A DNA stretch of 57,819 bases from Ophiocordyceps camponoti-saundersi (nom. inval.) (GCA_003339415.1 PDHQ01000224.1:1-57819); one strand, 5' to 3'; shown: positions 1 through 13,004, counted from the stretch's first letter. The notes: a model not told the origin generated them from the sequence alone. Translations and numbers: made by a program.

Positions 1-126
1 ATTTTATATTTTATATTTTATATTTTATATTTTATATTTTATATTTTATATTTTATATTTTATATTTTATATTTTATATTTTATATTTTATATTTTATAT
101 TTTATATTTTATATTTTATATTTTAT
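1..126. repeat. Heptanucleotide array, 18 perfect ATTTTAT units
   Basis: The window opens with 18 uninterrupted copies of the 7-base unit ATTTTAT. No unit carries a substitution, in contrast to the mutated DNA that follows. It is probably a minisatellite at a contig edge. It is not a telomere repeat of the TTAGGG type. Confidence 0.95.
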
Positions 127-429
127 AATATAACTTAAAAAAAAGTTAAAAATAGTTTTTTATTTTTATATAATTAGTATTAAGGGACTATTAAAAGAAT
201 ACTTATTTACTAAGCTATATATAATAATAATTATATATAGAGAGCTTTTAAAAAAGCTATATTCTAGCGTGCTAAATAGCTATATATACCGCTTTTTTTT
301 TAAATCTTATTTACCTCCTTATTTAACTATTCTTTCTATTCTTTTTTATTTAATTCTTTTATTTATTATTATTATAATACTTTAGAAGCTATAAAGGTAG
401 CTGCTAGAACCTCGGCAGTAAGTCGAGTA

Positions 430-462
430 GGAAAAACCCTCCTAAAGGAGGTAAAACCCCCC
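430..462 (-). other. Minus-strand copy of the non-LTR 3'-end motif
   Basis: Read on the minus strand this holds GGGGTTTTACCTCC, a small CCTCC/GGAGG hairpin and then GGGTTTTTCC. About 60 bases further on the minus strand comes a TTCTAAAG element, followed by an ATT-rich run near 358-376. The order matches the 3' ends of the 1.86-kb elements and of the LINEs in this window. I infer that a minus-strand non-LTR element ends near 358 and that its body lies to the right. Confidence 0.45.
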
Positions 463-741
463 GCTATATAGTAAGACCGCGTCTAGCTCGGGGCCGGGCT
501 AGGCGCTCTACGCGTATAAAGAAAGTAACCGTTAGTTCCGGTAATATTATATAATATAAGGAAAGATAAGAAAAGATAGATAAGATAAGGAAAAGATAAT
601 AGTAGCGGCGGTAAGTATTACTTATATATACCGGTATATACCTCCCTAGCCTTTAGGTATATATTACTTAACTTTTAAATATATAGCTATATACCTTCTT
701 TATATATAATATATACTTAAGTATATACTTTTTTTTAAGCT

Positions 742-772
742 TTCCTAATTAGGAAGCTTTCCTAATTAGGAA
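742..772. repeat. Tandemly duplicated 14-bp palindrome
   Basis: The perfect palindrome TTCCTAATTAGGAA occurs twice in a row (742-755 and 759-772) in a 17-base period. Function unknown. It could be a protein-binding site or a replication-slippage duplication. Confidence 0.8.
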
Positions 773-1560
773 GTTAATTTTTATAAATTAGTAACTTAAG
801 GCTTAGAAATATATAAAAAGGGGGGGGTTACTTTTACTAATATAAGCGGGCTATTATTATCTTATTATTTTTTTTAGTAACTTTAACTATATAAATAATC
901 TTTAGCGCGCGTAACTAATTTATAGCTAACTTATACTAAAGTAGAATACCTGCTAAACTCGATTTTCCTTAAGCGGTATCTTACGCGGGGTATATTAATA
1001 CGCTTATTAGCTTTAAGGACCTTTATTAAGTATAAAGAAATAAATACTTAGCCTTAGCATATATCCGTATTTACTAATAATTAGGATAGATTATCTAAGC
1101 GCGGCTTATATTAAGTATATAAATAACTATATTAAGTATTAGCTAATTAACGATCCCGCTATAGCTAAAGCTATTCGCGCTATAGTTAAGGTTACTTATT
1201 AGCTAAATTTTAATTATAACGCTTAAATAATAAGTAATATTAAAATTATATTAAGTTCGCAGTAAATCTTATACTAATAAATATAATAGAAAAATATAAT
1301 TTAGCGCGTAAAAAAAATACGCGCTATTATATATTATAATAATAATTACGCTAATTAAGTTATATAAGCAGCTACTAGCCGCGTACCGCTTTAAGGCTTA
1401 TAGCCTCTCGCTATTAGGGAGAACCTTATTATTAAAATAACTAAAAGTTTAACTAGCGCTAACTAATTTATCGCTATTATATTAGCTTAGATATAAGAGT
1501 AGCGTATCTTTTATATATAAGTAATTAACTTTTTTAAGTAATTAATTAAAGAGCTTCGCT

Positions 1561-2030
1561 ATATCTACTACGCTACCGAAAATAAAGCGCGCTTATAAGG
1601 GAGCCCGTCTCTTACTAATTATCTTCTTATCTTTTATACTCCGCCTCCTATTACCGGTTCCGCTTCCGCCTCGGTATTTATTAAATTTAAGTTAAAATTT
1701 AAAAGTTTATTAAGCTTAAAATTACTTTTACCTTAAATACTAAGGTTACCCCCGCTATTAGGGAGAATATTACTAGCGCTTACGCTATAATTATACCGCC
1801 TCCTTATAAGGAGATTCTTAGTCTTATTTAAGATAGTCCGGTTAATAATATATCTAATAATAAAAACTTTATAATATTAGTTAGTAATTATACTACGTTC
1901 GGTAAAAAAAAGGAGCTATTAGTAAAAAAGGAGTAGGTAGCTTTAGTTTACGCTTATAATTATAGTTAAAGTTAGGGCCGCGGCCGAGGCCGCGGCTATA
2001 ATAAGCGCGGTTAGTCCCGCGCTTTATATA
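1561..2030 (+). pseudogene. Gag-like fragment with Gly/Arg-rich stretch
   Basis: A coding-like stretch on the plus strand ends in a Gly-Arg repeat (GRGRGRG, about 1974-1995) followed by basic and Tyr residues. It is preceded by Pro-rich sequence. Such RGG-type tails occur in nucleocapsid proteins of retrotransposons; the copia element at 50780 in this window has a similar one. The frame holds TAA and TAG codons that RIP would make from CAA, CAG or TGG. I see no clear CCHC knuckle next to it, so the assignment is weak. It could belong to a copia- or gypsy-type element whose remainder lies in 2030-3600. Confidence 0.3.
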
Positions 2031-3657
2031 GTTAAAATAATACCTTATATATAGTTAAGATAATCTAGCTTTAAGGCTAAGTAAGTAGCTAATAAGATAA
2101 ATAATAAGGTTATCGCTATAGAGCGATTTTTATATATTTATTATAAGGCCGAAAGCCTTATCTCCCTTATCTATTTTATTTTCGTAAAGTAATATTATAA
2201 GGTTAAATTAGCGTAGTTATTTAAGCGAAAAAAACTAATATATAAATTTAGCTATAAATTAAGAGTTATTAAGTGCTTTAGTAAAGTTACGCTAATTTTA
2301 TATTAGTTACTAGTTAATATTAAAAAATAGCTTATCTTTATAAGTAAAAATATAATTAAGAAAGATATATAATATTATCTTATTTTTACTATTATAAAAG
2401 TAATATTTCGAAACTACCCCGGGGACCTTATAAGCTTAAAAAAAGGAATTAAGTCTAATATATCTAATCTAAAATTATATAAATATTATACTAATAAACT
2501 TAGGAAATCTTTTATAAATATATAAGGCGGTCCTAGCTTTAAGTTATAGCGGTTTATTAATAAGGTAGCTATAGGACTACTTATACTTCTTAAGCTTATC
2601 TTCTCGGGAATACTATCGAAGGAGCTACTCTTCTTAAAGTTTAATATTAAAGTTATATCGCGTATATCTAGCCTTTAGTTTAAGTCTAGTTTATATTTTA
2701 TAGAATTCCTCTAAGTCCTATAATACTTAATATCTCCGTTAATAGGGGCGCCCCCTACGCTTATATCTAACTTACTTAGCAGCTTTCTTTACCGCGGTGC
2801 GGATAAGGTTTACTATACTTATATATTAAAGGCGGTAATAAATATAAGCTATTTAGTAAGTAAGGTATAAGTTAAGGGGGGGGACGAAAGCCTTTATTTT
2901 AATATAATAAAAAGGGGTAGCTTTATAAGCTTTAGTAATAACCCTTAAGTATTTAAACTATTCCGTAGCTAGCGCTTTTATAATAAGGCTATATAGTTTT
3001 CCTCTTAGTTATATAAGTAAAGCGAACTAGAATATACTAAATATAATTACTAATCTAATAGCTTTAATATATACCTCCCTTATTTTTAATAATATATAAC
3101 CTTATATTAATATAGTAATTCTAATAAGGGCTAGGTATTAGCGCTTAAGTTTAGCGGCGAGTTTTAAAAAGTAAGACTTTTATTAAAGTTTACGGTATAG
3201 CTAGACCCCTAAGAGTCTCGCCTTTTACGTAAGCTATACTATCTCTATACTAAGCTAAAGCTAGGTTATATTTACTTTCCTAGCTTTCGTAAAGTATATT
3301 AACTCGCTTTTAGCTAGCTAAAAGGTTATTTTATACTCGAGGGCTTATTATTCGCAAATTCGTATTTAATTCTTTTAATATAAGCCTCTAAGCTAAATAA
3401 TAATAGCTTTATTACTTTATTATAAGGCTAATTTATAAAGTTAATATTTAGTTTAATAACTTAAATATAATATTAAGGCTAAACTTTAATATATAGTCTT
3501 TTCCCTTTTTTATAAGTATAGGATTTATTATATAATATATAATAAAGTTAAGTAAAAGATTTTCTACTAGGTTACTAAGTTTATTTTCTTTTCCCTTACC
3601 TTTTATAATTCTTATTTATTCAGCTTTTTATTCCTTCTCTTTTTCTTTTTATAGCCT

Positions 3658-3839
<182 letters not shown>

Positions 3840-4284
3840 ACTAAAATTAAATTTATATAGTATTTATTTATTAGCTAATTCTACTATTTTCTTTTTTTTA
3901 TCTATTATAAGGGATTAAGTTATAAAAAGAATAGTATTAAAGTCTAGCTATATAGTATCTTTTTTTTTTATTATTATTATAATCCCTTTATATAAAGTTA
4001 TTCTTTAAATTAACTTTATTTTATAAAATAATTATAGTTTTTTATTAAAAACTTAAATCTTATAAGTATTATTTAAATAGCTTATAATAACTCTTCTATT
4101 AGCTTAAAAGTTTAATTTAATATAAGGGTTTTTATTTTTATAATAAATAATATTATTAAATATTTTTATCTTATCTAATTATTCTATAAATAAAATAATA
4201 TTATATTTTAACTTATAAAGAATCTTATAGCTTTATTTACTATATAAAAACTTATTATATAAATAAATAATAATAATAGCTTCC
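3840..4284. other. AT-rich RIPed spacer
   Basis: About 445 bases between the TTA array and copy A. Very AT-rich with no domain recognised. Its last bases contain the left target-site duplication of copy A. Confidence 0.6.
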
Positions 4285-6145
4285 CTAACTTTTATATATT
4301 TTATAAACTCCGCGCTTATAATAACGCGGATATAAACTTTTTATTTTTATATTATAAGTAAACTCCGCTCCCTTTATTACTTTATAATAATAATAAGCTA
4401 TACTTAAAGCGACTCTAAGGGGGAGGGCGACGCTATATAAGTTAATTATAACTATAAATTTTTTTTATTTAAAATATAGCTTTACTCCGAATTATAATAA
4501 TCTTAAATTTAAAAGTTTATTATACTTATTACCTTATTAAAAGCTAAGGTAAATATTAATAAGATTATTTTAAATAATATTTTTACTTTTATATAAGTAA
4601 TTATTAAATAAATAATAAAGTCTAAAAGGGTTTAGGGAAGCGCTCCTTTTACTTTAATTTTATTAGTTAGTAATATCTCCTTACCTATTATAGCTATAAT
4701 TTCCTCTTTTTTCTATAGCTTTAAAAGGAGCGGAATTTCTTTAATATAAGCTATAATTATAGCTAAAGCGCTAAAAAAGATTATTAAAAAATAAATTCCT
4801 AAATAATATAAATAATAGCTTATAATTTATTTTAATTTTATAATTATTTTATTTTAAATTTAAAGCTTTTAAAAAACTATAATAAATATCTATTATTAAT
4901 TTTATAAATAAAGCTAAGCTTTTATAATAAAGATATTACTTAATAGCGATATTATAATAATATTCTAAGATATTATTAATAAGCTTTAATTTAATTTAAA
5001 GTAGCTTTATATTATTTTTTCTTAAAAAAGTATACTTAATTAGTAAAAGTTATACTTTTATTATAAAAAAAATATTAATATAAGCCTAATAATAAAGTAA
5101 TAAGAAAGCTTTTTAAAAAAATATTAAGTTTTTAAATAAAATCTTAATAATATAATTATATATAAAAAATATTATTTAAAAACTTAATAAAATTCCTTAA
5201 TAATTATTATTAATAATATAATAAATATAAACTAAATTTATAATAAAAATATAATAATATAAATAAAGATTTTTAACGCAAAACTATATATATTAAAAAT
5301 CTAATTTTAATAATATTATAAATATTACTAATTTAAATATATTATTAAATATTATATAATAAAGCTATAATATAATTAATACTCCGCTACTTTATATATA
5401 AAAGGTAAGTTTACTTATTTTATAACTTATAAAAAAAGACTATATTATTTTTTTTATTAAAAGTCTTACCTTAAGTAAAATTAACTTTATTTTAAAATTA
5501 AAGTAATATAAGACTAGGTAAGAAATATATATATTTCTTAACCTTAAAAGTTTATAAATTAGAATTTTATATATATTACCCCTCTTCCCTTTTTAATACT
5601 AACTAAAGTCTAATAATAATAAGGGCGGAAATACTAAAAAGTAAATATAATAATATTTTCCCTAATCTTTTCTCTTAACTTATTTATAGCTTTATTATAA
5701 TAATTTAGCTATTTTTTAAAATTAGCTATTATAAAGTTTATTATAAAATAATAAAACTTTTATATATTCCTTAGCTATATAAATAAAGCCTTAATTAATT
5801 AAATTATTTAAACTATTTTAATTAATTATAAAAATTTAGTTTATAATAATAATAATAATAGCTAAGAGGATAAGTAAGCTATATAAACTTTATATTAAAC
5901 TTAGTTTATATATACCCTTATTACCGCGGAATTTACTTTAGGGGAAATATTAGCTTCCTAATTATTAGTTATTACCTAACTTATTAAATATATAAAGTGC
6001 CGGGTATAGATAAAGTCTAACTTAAAGCTAAGGTAACGCTTAAAGGGAGGGTTTTACTTTAAGTTCTTCGGTTTTTCCCCCTTTTAAAATATATATAAGA
6101 TAGTTCTAAGCTATATAAAGTATATTAGTATATTAATATTATTAT
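4285..6145 (+). mobile_element. Half-LINE family, copy A (full length)
   Basis: Full-length copy of the 1.86-kb family found six times here. It starts with the family's 5' signature (CTCCGCGCTTATAA near 4308) and ends after the G/C-run motif, the TTCTAAGCTATATAAAG element and a TTA-rich tail. It is flanked by a 14-bp direct repeat, TAATAATAGCTTCC, at 4271-4284 and 6146-6159. That length fits target-primed insertion and not a cut-and-paste transposon. The ORF1 knuckle is present around 5313-5354 in RIPed form, with Tyr codons where Cys and His stood. No intact reading frame remains. Confidence 0.8.
6045..6110 (+). other. 3'-end motif of copy A
   Basis: Holds GGGAGGGTTTTAC, a spacer, GGTTTTTCCCCC and then TAGTTCTAAGC. 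The same order occurs in every half-LINE copy and, in a diverged form, near the ends of both Tad-like LINEs. I infer that it is a reverse-transcriptase recognition structure in the RNA. Confidence 0.55.
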
Positions 6146-8285
6146 TAATAATAGCTTCCTTTTATAAATTATAAGGTAGGTTAGCTATATATAAAATAAT
6201 AAATATTTTATTTAATAATATTTTTTATTTTTTTTATTTTACTATTAGGCTTCTTAATATTAAGCGGGCTAGTATTAAAAATAATACCTTATTTTATATA
6301 ATTATCTTTTATATTATATATATATATTTATTTATTTATATACTAGGAGCCTTAGTAGTATTTAAAGCTTTTATAATATATTAAGTAAGAAAAATCCTTT
6401 AAAATAAAGTAAAACCCCCTAACTATATAAGGAAAAAAGCTACTATATACTTATATAAAAGTATAGTAGTAGCTTATAGCGGTATAATATAATAAGCTTA
6501 TAGCTTAGAGGTAATTTTAGATAATATAAGAGAGTAAGGTAAGAAGCGGAACGCGGAGAAAGGAAAGCTTATAAAGCGTAAGGTAAATGGAAATAATAGG
6601 GCGGTATAACGCGGGGCGGTACGAGGCAATATAAGGTAATATATAGCAGTATAATATAAGGCGGTATAATATAAAGTAAAGGAAGGAAAGTTTAAAAGAA
6701 ATAGGGCGGAAAAGCGGGGTAGCCGCTTTATTATTAATTAATAATTAGAAAGAGGAGGCTATATCTTTTTCTCTTTTACCTCTCTCTTCTATTCCTCTTT
6801 TTCTTCCTTTTATTATTTTTAGAAAAAGGTATATTTTTAACCCCTTTTTAAACCTTTTCTTTCCCTTTAACCCTTATAATAAAAAGATAATAATAGCAGT
6901 TATATAGTAATACGCTAATAAAATAATAATATTATAATACTTAAAATTACTTTTAAAAAGCTTTATAACTTTTTTATATTATATATATAGCTTAACTAGC
7001 TAATTATAAAATCTTATATTAAAAATAATAAAGTAAGTAATATTATATTATATAATTATATATAAAGCTAATAAAGCGTATAAGCTCCTAATTAGCTAAT
7101 TATTATAATTATATAAAAGCTTAATATAAGTATTAAAAAGTAAGTAAAGCTAAAAGTAAAGTTAGAAATAAAGCTAAAGCTTAGAAGCTAACTAAGCTAT
7201 AGATTTATTCGGATAAGTTATATATAGCAGCTATAAAAGCGGCTAAGTATATTAGTAAAAGGGAAAAACTAAGTAGCTTATAAATAAATATAAAGCGGAA
7301 TATAAAGTAAAAAAAGGTTAAGCTAATAACTATAAATAGGAGAAAATTTAAGCTAACTTACGCTATATTTAAAAGCGGAATAAAATATCGAAGCTTTAAC
7401 TTATTATAATAATAATAAAAGCTTAAGCTAGCGCTTTAATAAAGGCAGCTATTTTAGCGGCCGCCCCTAATACCCTTTTTACTATTATAGCCGCTAATCC
7501 TCCTCCTTAGGTATCTTATATATTAGTCTTATTATACCTAGGGATACTTATTATAAGCGGGGAAATAATTATTAAAGCTAGCGGGGCGGGGGGCGGAGCG
7601 GTAAAAATAGCGACGCTAGCAAAGTTAAAAGCGGGGGCGGAGATAATAAAAATAATAACGGCGGAGGCAATAATAGCGGAATCGGAGGCGGGGGCGGAGA
7701 TAAAAAAAATAACGATAGCGGAGGCGATAATAATAAAGGCGGCGATAGCGGAGTTTATAATAAAGGCGGCGATAGTAATAGCGATAATAGTAGCGGTAGT
7801 AGCGGGGCTATTAATAAAGATAATTACTATTATTATTACTTACTTAAACTTAAATTTTTATTTAAAGAAATTTAAGTTAAAAGTTTATATAAAGTTAAGT
7901 AAAATTTAATCTGCTATTAGCTAATTATAGCGTAATATAAACTAAGTATTATAAAATATTAATTAGAAGGTAGCTAATTATATAAAAGTAAGAATAAATA
8001 ATAATAAAAATTATAATATTAGCTAAAATTAATATTATACTTAGAATAAATATATATTTATAAATAATAATAAGTTATTTATAAATTTATAATTAGCTTA
8101 GAAATTCGGCTTAAGGCTATAGTGCTCCCGCCCCTTAACTAAAGTAATAGCGGAAATAATAAAAAGAGACGTGAAAAAAAAGCCTTAATAAGACGCTAAA
8201 TATAACTAGGCGCGGGGTTAGTTAAGTTTACTTATAACTTAGCTAATAATAAATTAAATATAAGAAACGTAAAAAAACTTTTTTA
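6146..8285. other. Unclassified RIPed DNA with local tandem motifs
   Basis: No gene is recognisable. At 6530-6720 the unit GCGGTATAAYATAA recurs several times with purine-rich spacers. From about 7180 to 7880 GC-richer patches appear, including the low-complexity frame listed below. The rest is stop-ridden, TpA-rich sequence on both strands. Confidence 0.5.
7582..7875 (+). pseudogene. Low-complexity Gly/Asp/Asn/Ser-rich open frame
   Basis: Roughly 98 codons on the plus strand read without a stop as a Gly-, Asp-, Asn- and Ser-rich protein (GGGGD and GGDS type repeats). They end in a run of Tyr codons just before TAA. The DNA is a purine-rich GGCGGAGAT-like repeat that holds almost no CpA, so RIP could not break it. 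This may be the disordered tail of a retrotransposon gag or simply a degenerate minisatellite. No start codon or domain is visible. Confidence 0.3.
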
Positions 8286-8705
8286 AGTTTTTTATAATAA
8301 AGTTATAAGATAATTATATATAAAGAATAATTATAAAGTTATATAAGTATTATAAAGCTATTATAACTTAATATTAAAATTATTTAAAAAATATATAATA
8401 TACTTTAATTTATAATAAAATAATAAAATAATTAAATATAAAAGGTAAGTTTTTAAACTATATTAAAATTTTAAATAAGACTTTAAAAACTATAGTTTAT
8501 ATTATAAAAAGTTTACCTTTAAGTTATAATCTTATTATATATAATTTATAATAATTTCTAATATTATAATTTAATAAAAATTAGCTTTACTCTTAATATA
8601 ACTTTTAAAATAAACTTTTATAATTTATACTTATATACTTTCTTTTCTTTTTTTAACTTATTTATCCCTATTTCTCTTTCTTAATATATCTTATATAAGC
8701 TTTCC
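8286..8705 (+). repeat. 0.42-kb repeat R3, copy 1
   Basis: This block recurs at 28216-28627 at roughly 85-90 percent identity by eye, with mostly C/T and G/A differences. An imperfect inverted repeat lies inside it: AAAGGTAAG near 8441 pairs with CTTACCTTT-like sequence near 8508-8522. The two copies have unrelated flanks. It may be a solo LTR or a small non-autonomous element; its ends are not sharp enough to call target duplications. Confidence 0.65.
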
Positions 8706-8784
8706 TTATAACTTTAATTTTTTCTAAAAAATACTTACTTTTAGCTTAAACTTATTCTTTTTTATTTTAATATTAATTCTTATA

Positions 8785-9099
8785 TATTACACGCTAATAT
8801 CTATAAAGATTTCTCTTAAACATTTTATAATAATTTCTAAGAATTTTTAATTATAGTTATATAACTTATAAAAACCTTATTATAAAATAATCTAAAAAGA
8901 ACCTTAAGGGAAATTATTAGAAAAAATAATTACTTTTCTACTAGGATTTTATTATACCCTCTTTTATTTTTACTAATATATACCCTTATATTTTTATTAA
9001 GCTTTTACTTTTAAGAGTTTTTTTTCTTTTCTTTTTAGCTTAGAATCTTTATTTATAATATTAATATTATAATTTACTTAATATATCTTAGCTATAATA
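8785..9099 (+). repeat. 5' LTR of chromovirus no. 1
   Basis: About 315 bp, beginning TATTACACGC and ending TATAATA. It aligns with 17305-17320 joined to 18843-19152 with mostly C/T and G/A differences. The first bases were probably TGTTACAC before RIP. Confidence 0.7.
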
Positions 9100-9539
9100 T
9101 TATTCTAAGCTTACTCTTCGCTAGTAAGTAATTAAAAAATATATATTTTACTTTTATATTCTTATATAAGATAGAAAAGATCTTATATATAACTTAAACT
9201 ATAACTAGCTTTAAAATATATATCTAAAGCTTTTAATTATACTTTTAAGCAATTAAGGAAACTTACTTTAAAGACGCTAAACCTTATAATAAAATAAGGT
9301 TTTAGTAAAGATTAGATTATAATTATAACTATCTTTTTTTAAAGCGTAGCTAATATAATTATATAATAAGAGTAGTATATAAAAATAATATAAATATAAG
9401 TATAGATTATAAAACTCTAAAGTTAGTTAATTTAGAAAAAATTAAAATTTAAATATAAAAAAGACTTATTAAGAAATATTAACTATATTTAAGATAAGTA
9501 AAAAGATATTTATCTTAATTAAAAGAGCTGCTTAGGATA

Positions 9540-10400
9540 CTTTTACGCTAATTACCTTAGTAAAATAGCTAAACCCCTTTTACTTAGATATTATAAAATT
9601 TACTATAAAAAAGTAAATAAGTTTTAAAGTAAAAGGGAGGATTTTAATATTTTCCTTATAAACTTAAAAGATAAAATAAGGTTTAATAAGATAACTTTTT
9701 ATAATAAGTAAAATAAAATAAGTATTTTATTTTATATTTTAAAAGGAAAAGCTTATAAATTTTTAGAAACTTAGGATAACTTAAAACAACGCCTTTTTTT
9801 AAATTAGCTAAAATAGTTTAATACTTAGAATCTGCTTATAAAAATCCTAATAAATTCGCTAAAGCTATAAATTAATTTTATAAACTAAACTTCTCCTTAA
9901 CTAGTAAATAAGAAATCTAAGAGTTCCTTACTAAGTTTTATTACCTTATAGCTAAGATTTAAGTCCCTTTAGCTTAAATTAAATATATACTTTAAGATTA
10001 TTTATTTACTAACCTTAATTTAAGCTTTCTTATAAAAGCTAAAAACTAATATATAATATATAAGGAATTTTATAAGTATATAAAAACGCTATATTTTACT
10101 AAAAAGAAGAATTTACCCGCTAAGAAGCTATATAGAAAGCTTATTAAAGCGATAAGATTACTCTAGTAATATAGAAAAAGAAAACTATAATTATAACTAT
10201 AACTTTATATTAAAAAAGCTAGCCTTTAAGCAAGGATAAGAAGAAAGTTTATTAAAAGAATAATATTTATTTTATTTATAAAAAGAAAAGCTATATAGCT
10301 AAAAACTACCCTAACTAATAAAAAATAAAGAGAGTTTATAAAGTTTAAACGCCCTTACTTAATTTTATTAAATTAGATAACTTTAATTTAGGAAAAAAGT
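9540..10400 (+). pseudogene. gag: Gag of chromovirus no. 1
   Basis: RIPed capsid/nucleocapsid gene. The plus strand reads as a Lys-, Asn- and Phe-rich gag with many TAA and TAG stops. Near the end, at 10268-10309, the frame reads Tyr-x2-Tyr-x4-Tyr-x4-Tyr inside a KKK..IAK context. Undoing C-to-T and G-to-A turns these codons into Cys-x2-Cys-x4-His-x4-Cys, the zinc knuckle that binds genomic RNA. The start is not visible. Protease-type sequence should follow, but I could not identify its active site. Confidence 0.65.
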
Positions 10401-11956
10401 AAAACTATTATAAGGCTTCTTAATAGTTTTAAAAATATTATATATAAGATAGAAAGTAAAAAAGTTATTTACTATTAATAGTTAAATTTAAGTTAATAAT
10501 ATTATTTTTTATATCTTTACCTTATATAATATTAAAGTTAATATTTATTTTTTAGTTAGCTATTATTTTGCAAAATAAGTAATAAAGCGCTTAAACGCTA
10601 AGCTTATACTTATTTATCCTATTCCCTTTATTAATTTCTAAAGCTATTAAGCTAGCTTAGTTTATAAATATTTAATTATTACTTTAATAATTAATAGATA
10701 CTATTTTCTTTAGGAAATTTACTAAGTAACTAATTATATTTAGAATCTTTTTATTAGCTTATTTTAAATAGCTTAAAAAAGATTATTACTTAATTATATA
10801 GCTTAGAAACTAATTTAGCTAAATAACTTACTTACTTTTACTAAGTACTTATTTTTAATCTTATTATTAAAAAAGCCCCTTTTTACCGGAACTCTTAATC
10901 CGGCTATTTAAGTAAATACTAAACGCTAAAACTACTTTTTTTATAAAGATAAGCGTAAATATTAGATCTTTTAGCGTTTATAAAAGAAGAAAGTTTATAT
11001 AGCTTATAAAGGAAAAAAAGCTAACTTAAACTTAGAACTAAAACGATTAAAATACTAATAATATAAATTAAAATATTTTAAAAAAGTAACTTATTTACTA
11101 AATATAAGAAAACCCTTACTATATATAATAAAAAAGATAACCTTGCTAATTCTTATAACTTTTATAAAATTAAAAAATAATAATAATAACTTAACTATAA
11201 TAATAAAACTAAGCTTAGCTAGCTATATATATATAAAATAGGAAATCTTATTTTTTTAAAAAGAAAAGCTTAAATATATTACTTATATATATAATTTAAT
11301 TCCTTTAGCTTTTATATATCTTAAAGAGTTTTTTAGTAAAAAGGAAGCTTATATTTTTACTAGCCCTTAACTTAGTTATAATATTACTTTAAAACTTAAA
11401 AAGCCCCTAAACTTAGTAATACCTTTTTCTTATAAAATGCTTTTAGAATATTTACTTTAAGAAAAAGAAATTACTAACTATTTACTTAAGATTAAGTTTA
11501 TTAAGCTAAATATTATCTTTACGCTACTTTTATTCTCTTTACGCTAAAGCTATACTTAATAGCTTAGCGTTTCTATATTAATTACTAATAAATAAATAAT
11601 TATTTAAAAAGTTAAATCTTACTTACTCCCTTTTTAGAAAATATAGTATTTAGCTACTAGGAGGCAAAATAGTTTTTAAAGATTAATATTATTTAAGTGT
11701 TTTACTATCTTTATTTTAACTTTAATTTTAAATATCTTATAGCTTTCTATATAAAGTTTAATATATTTTACTAGCTTATTTTCTTATTTAGCTTTAAAAT
11801 AAAGCTTACTTAATTTTAGAATTTTATTTATACTTAACTTTATAATCTTCTTAATTACTATATAAGTATATATATTAATAATATATTAATTTACTTAAAT
11901 AATATAAAAAAGAAATATTAGAAAAAATATTAAAAAATAACTTAATACTTATATTA
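10401..11956 (+). pseudogene. pol: Pol of chromovirus no. 1, first part (PR and RT)
   Basis: Holds the reverse transcriptase N-terminal and palm region up to the point where copy D landed. The catalytic box reads Tyr-Ile-Asn-Asn-Ile-Leu-Ile-Tyr at 11871-11894. Asn-Asn is what RIP makes from Asp-Asp, because GAT after T becomes AAT. Upstream residues fit the gypsy pattern (FRCFHHLYFDF-like, then a SVYIDD context). The frame continues after the insertion at 13005, which shows that copy D interrupted a once-continuous gene. Confidence 0.7.
11871..11894 (+). other. RT catalytic box, YIDD mutated to YINN
   Basis: Codons tat-att-aat-aat-ata-tta-att-tac. Both catalytic Asp codons are changed by G-to-A in a TpG context, a direct example of RIP destroying an active site. 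Confidence 0.75.
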
Positions 11957-12994
11957 TAATAATAATAATAATAATAATTTATATATTAATATACTTTATA
12001 TAGCTTAAAACTATCTTATATATATTTTAAAAAGGGGAAAAACTAGAGAACTTAAAGTAAAACCCTCCTTTTAAGCGTTACCTTAGCTTTAAGTTAGACC
12101 CCGTTTATACCTAGCACTTTATATATTTAATAAGTTAGGTATTAACTAATAATTTAAAAGCTAATATTTCCTCTAAAGCGGACTTTATAATAATAAAAGT
12201 ATATATAAATTAAGTCTAGTATAAAGTTTATATAGCTTACTTATCCTCTTAGCTATTATTATCGCTATAAACTAAATTCTTATATTTAATTAAAGCGGCC
12301 TTAATAATCTAATTTATTAAGGCCTTATTAGTATAGCTTAAATATATATAAAAGTTTTATTATCTTATAATAAACCTTATAATAGCTAGTTTTAAAAAAT
12401 AGCTAAATTATCGCGGCGGAGCTATAAATAATTACGGAGTTAGAGTTAGAGGAGGGGGTATTATTTTATTTACTCTTTAGCGTTTCTACCTTAGCTATTA
12501 TTAGTTTCTAATTAGCGCTAGAGAGAGAAAAAGGGCAATATATATAAAGCTTTAGTTTATAAACTTTTAAGGTTAGGTAATATATATATCTTTCGCCTAA
12601 TCTTATATTACTCTTATTTAAGGTAAAATTAACTTTACTTAAGGTAAAACTCCTAAGAAAAAAAGTAATAATATAGTCTTTTCTTATAAGCTATAAAGTA
12701 AGCGGACTCGCCTTTTATATATAAAGCGGTAAAATACTTACTATATTATAGCTTTATTATATAATATTTAGTAATATATCTAAGTTAATAGTATTTAAAA
12801 TATTATTAAAGTTAGACTTTTAGCGTATATAGTTTAATATTAAAAATCTTTACTTATATTATTATACCTTTATTATAAATTCGGTTTATATCCGCTACGC
12901 TATTAATAGTAATTATTAGGGAACTTTACTAAGTCTTAAAATAGTATATCTTTATATATAATTATATTATTAAAACTTTATTTAATAACTTAAT
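11957..12994 (-). mobile_element. Half-LINE family, copy D (5'-truncated)
   Basis: Minus-strand copy that keeps the 3' half of the family. Its tail (ATT repeats, 11957-11980), TTCTAAG-like element and G/C-run motif (12034-12067) are intact. It stops after about 1.0 kb, so the first 0.85 kb is missing. The flanks share AATAACTTAATACTTATATTA-type sequence (11936-11956 and 12984-13004), part of which is also element sequence. Truncation at the 5' end with junction microhomology and a long target duplication is the hallmark of target-primed reverse transcription. It lies inside the RT gene of chromovirus no. 1. Confidence 0.8.
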
Positions 12995-13004
12995 ACTTAT
13001 ATTA

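Noticed and set aside
1..126. Telomere at the left end
   Set aside because: The unit is ATTTTAT, not TTAGGG or a variant, and no subtelomeric helicase gene follows.
4285..6145. A Fot1/pogo or Tc1-mariner transposon, suggested by the 1.86-kb length
   Set aside because: There are no convincing terminal inverted repeats and no simple TA duplication. Instead there are 13-15 bp target duplications, a TTA tail and 5' truncation, and the readable protein has a LINE-type CCHC knuckle.
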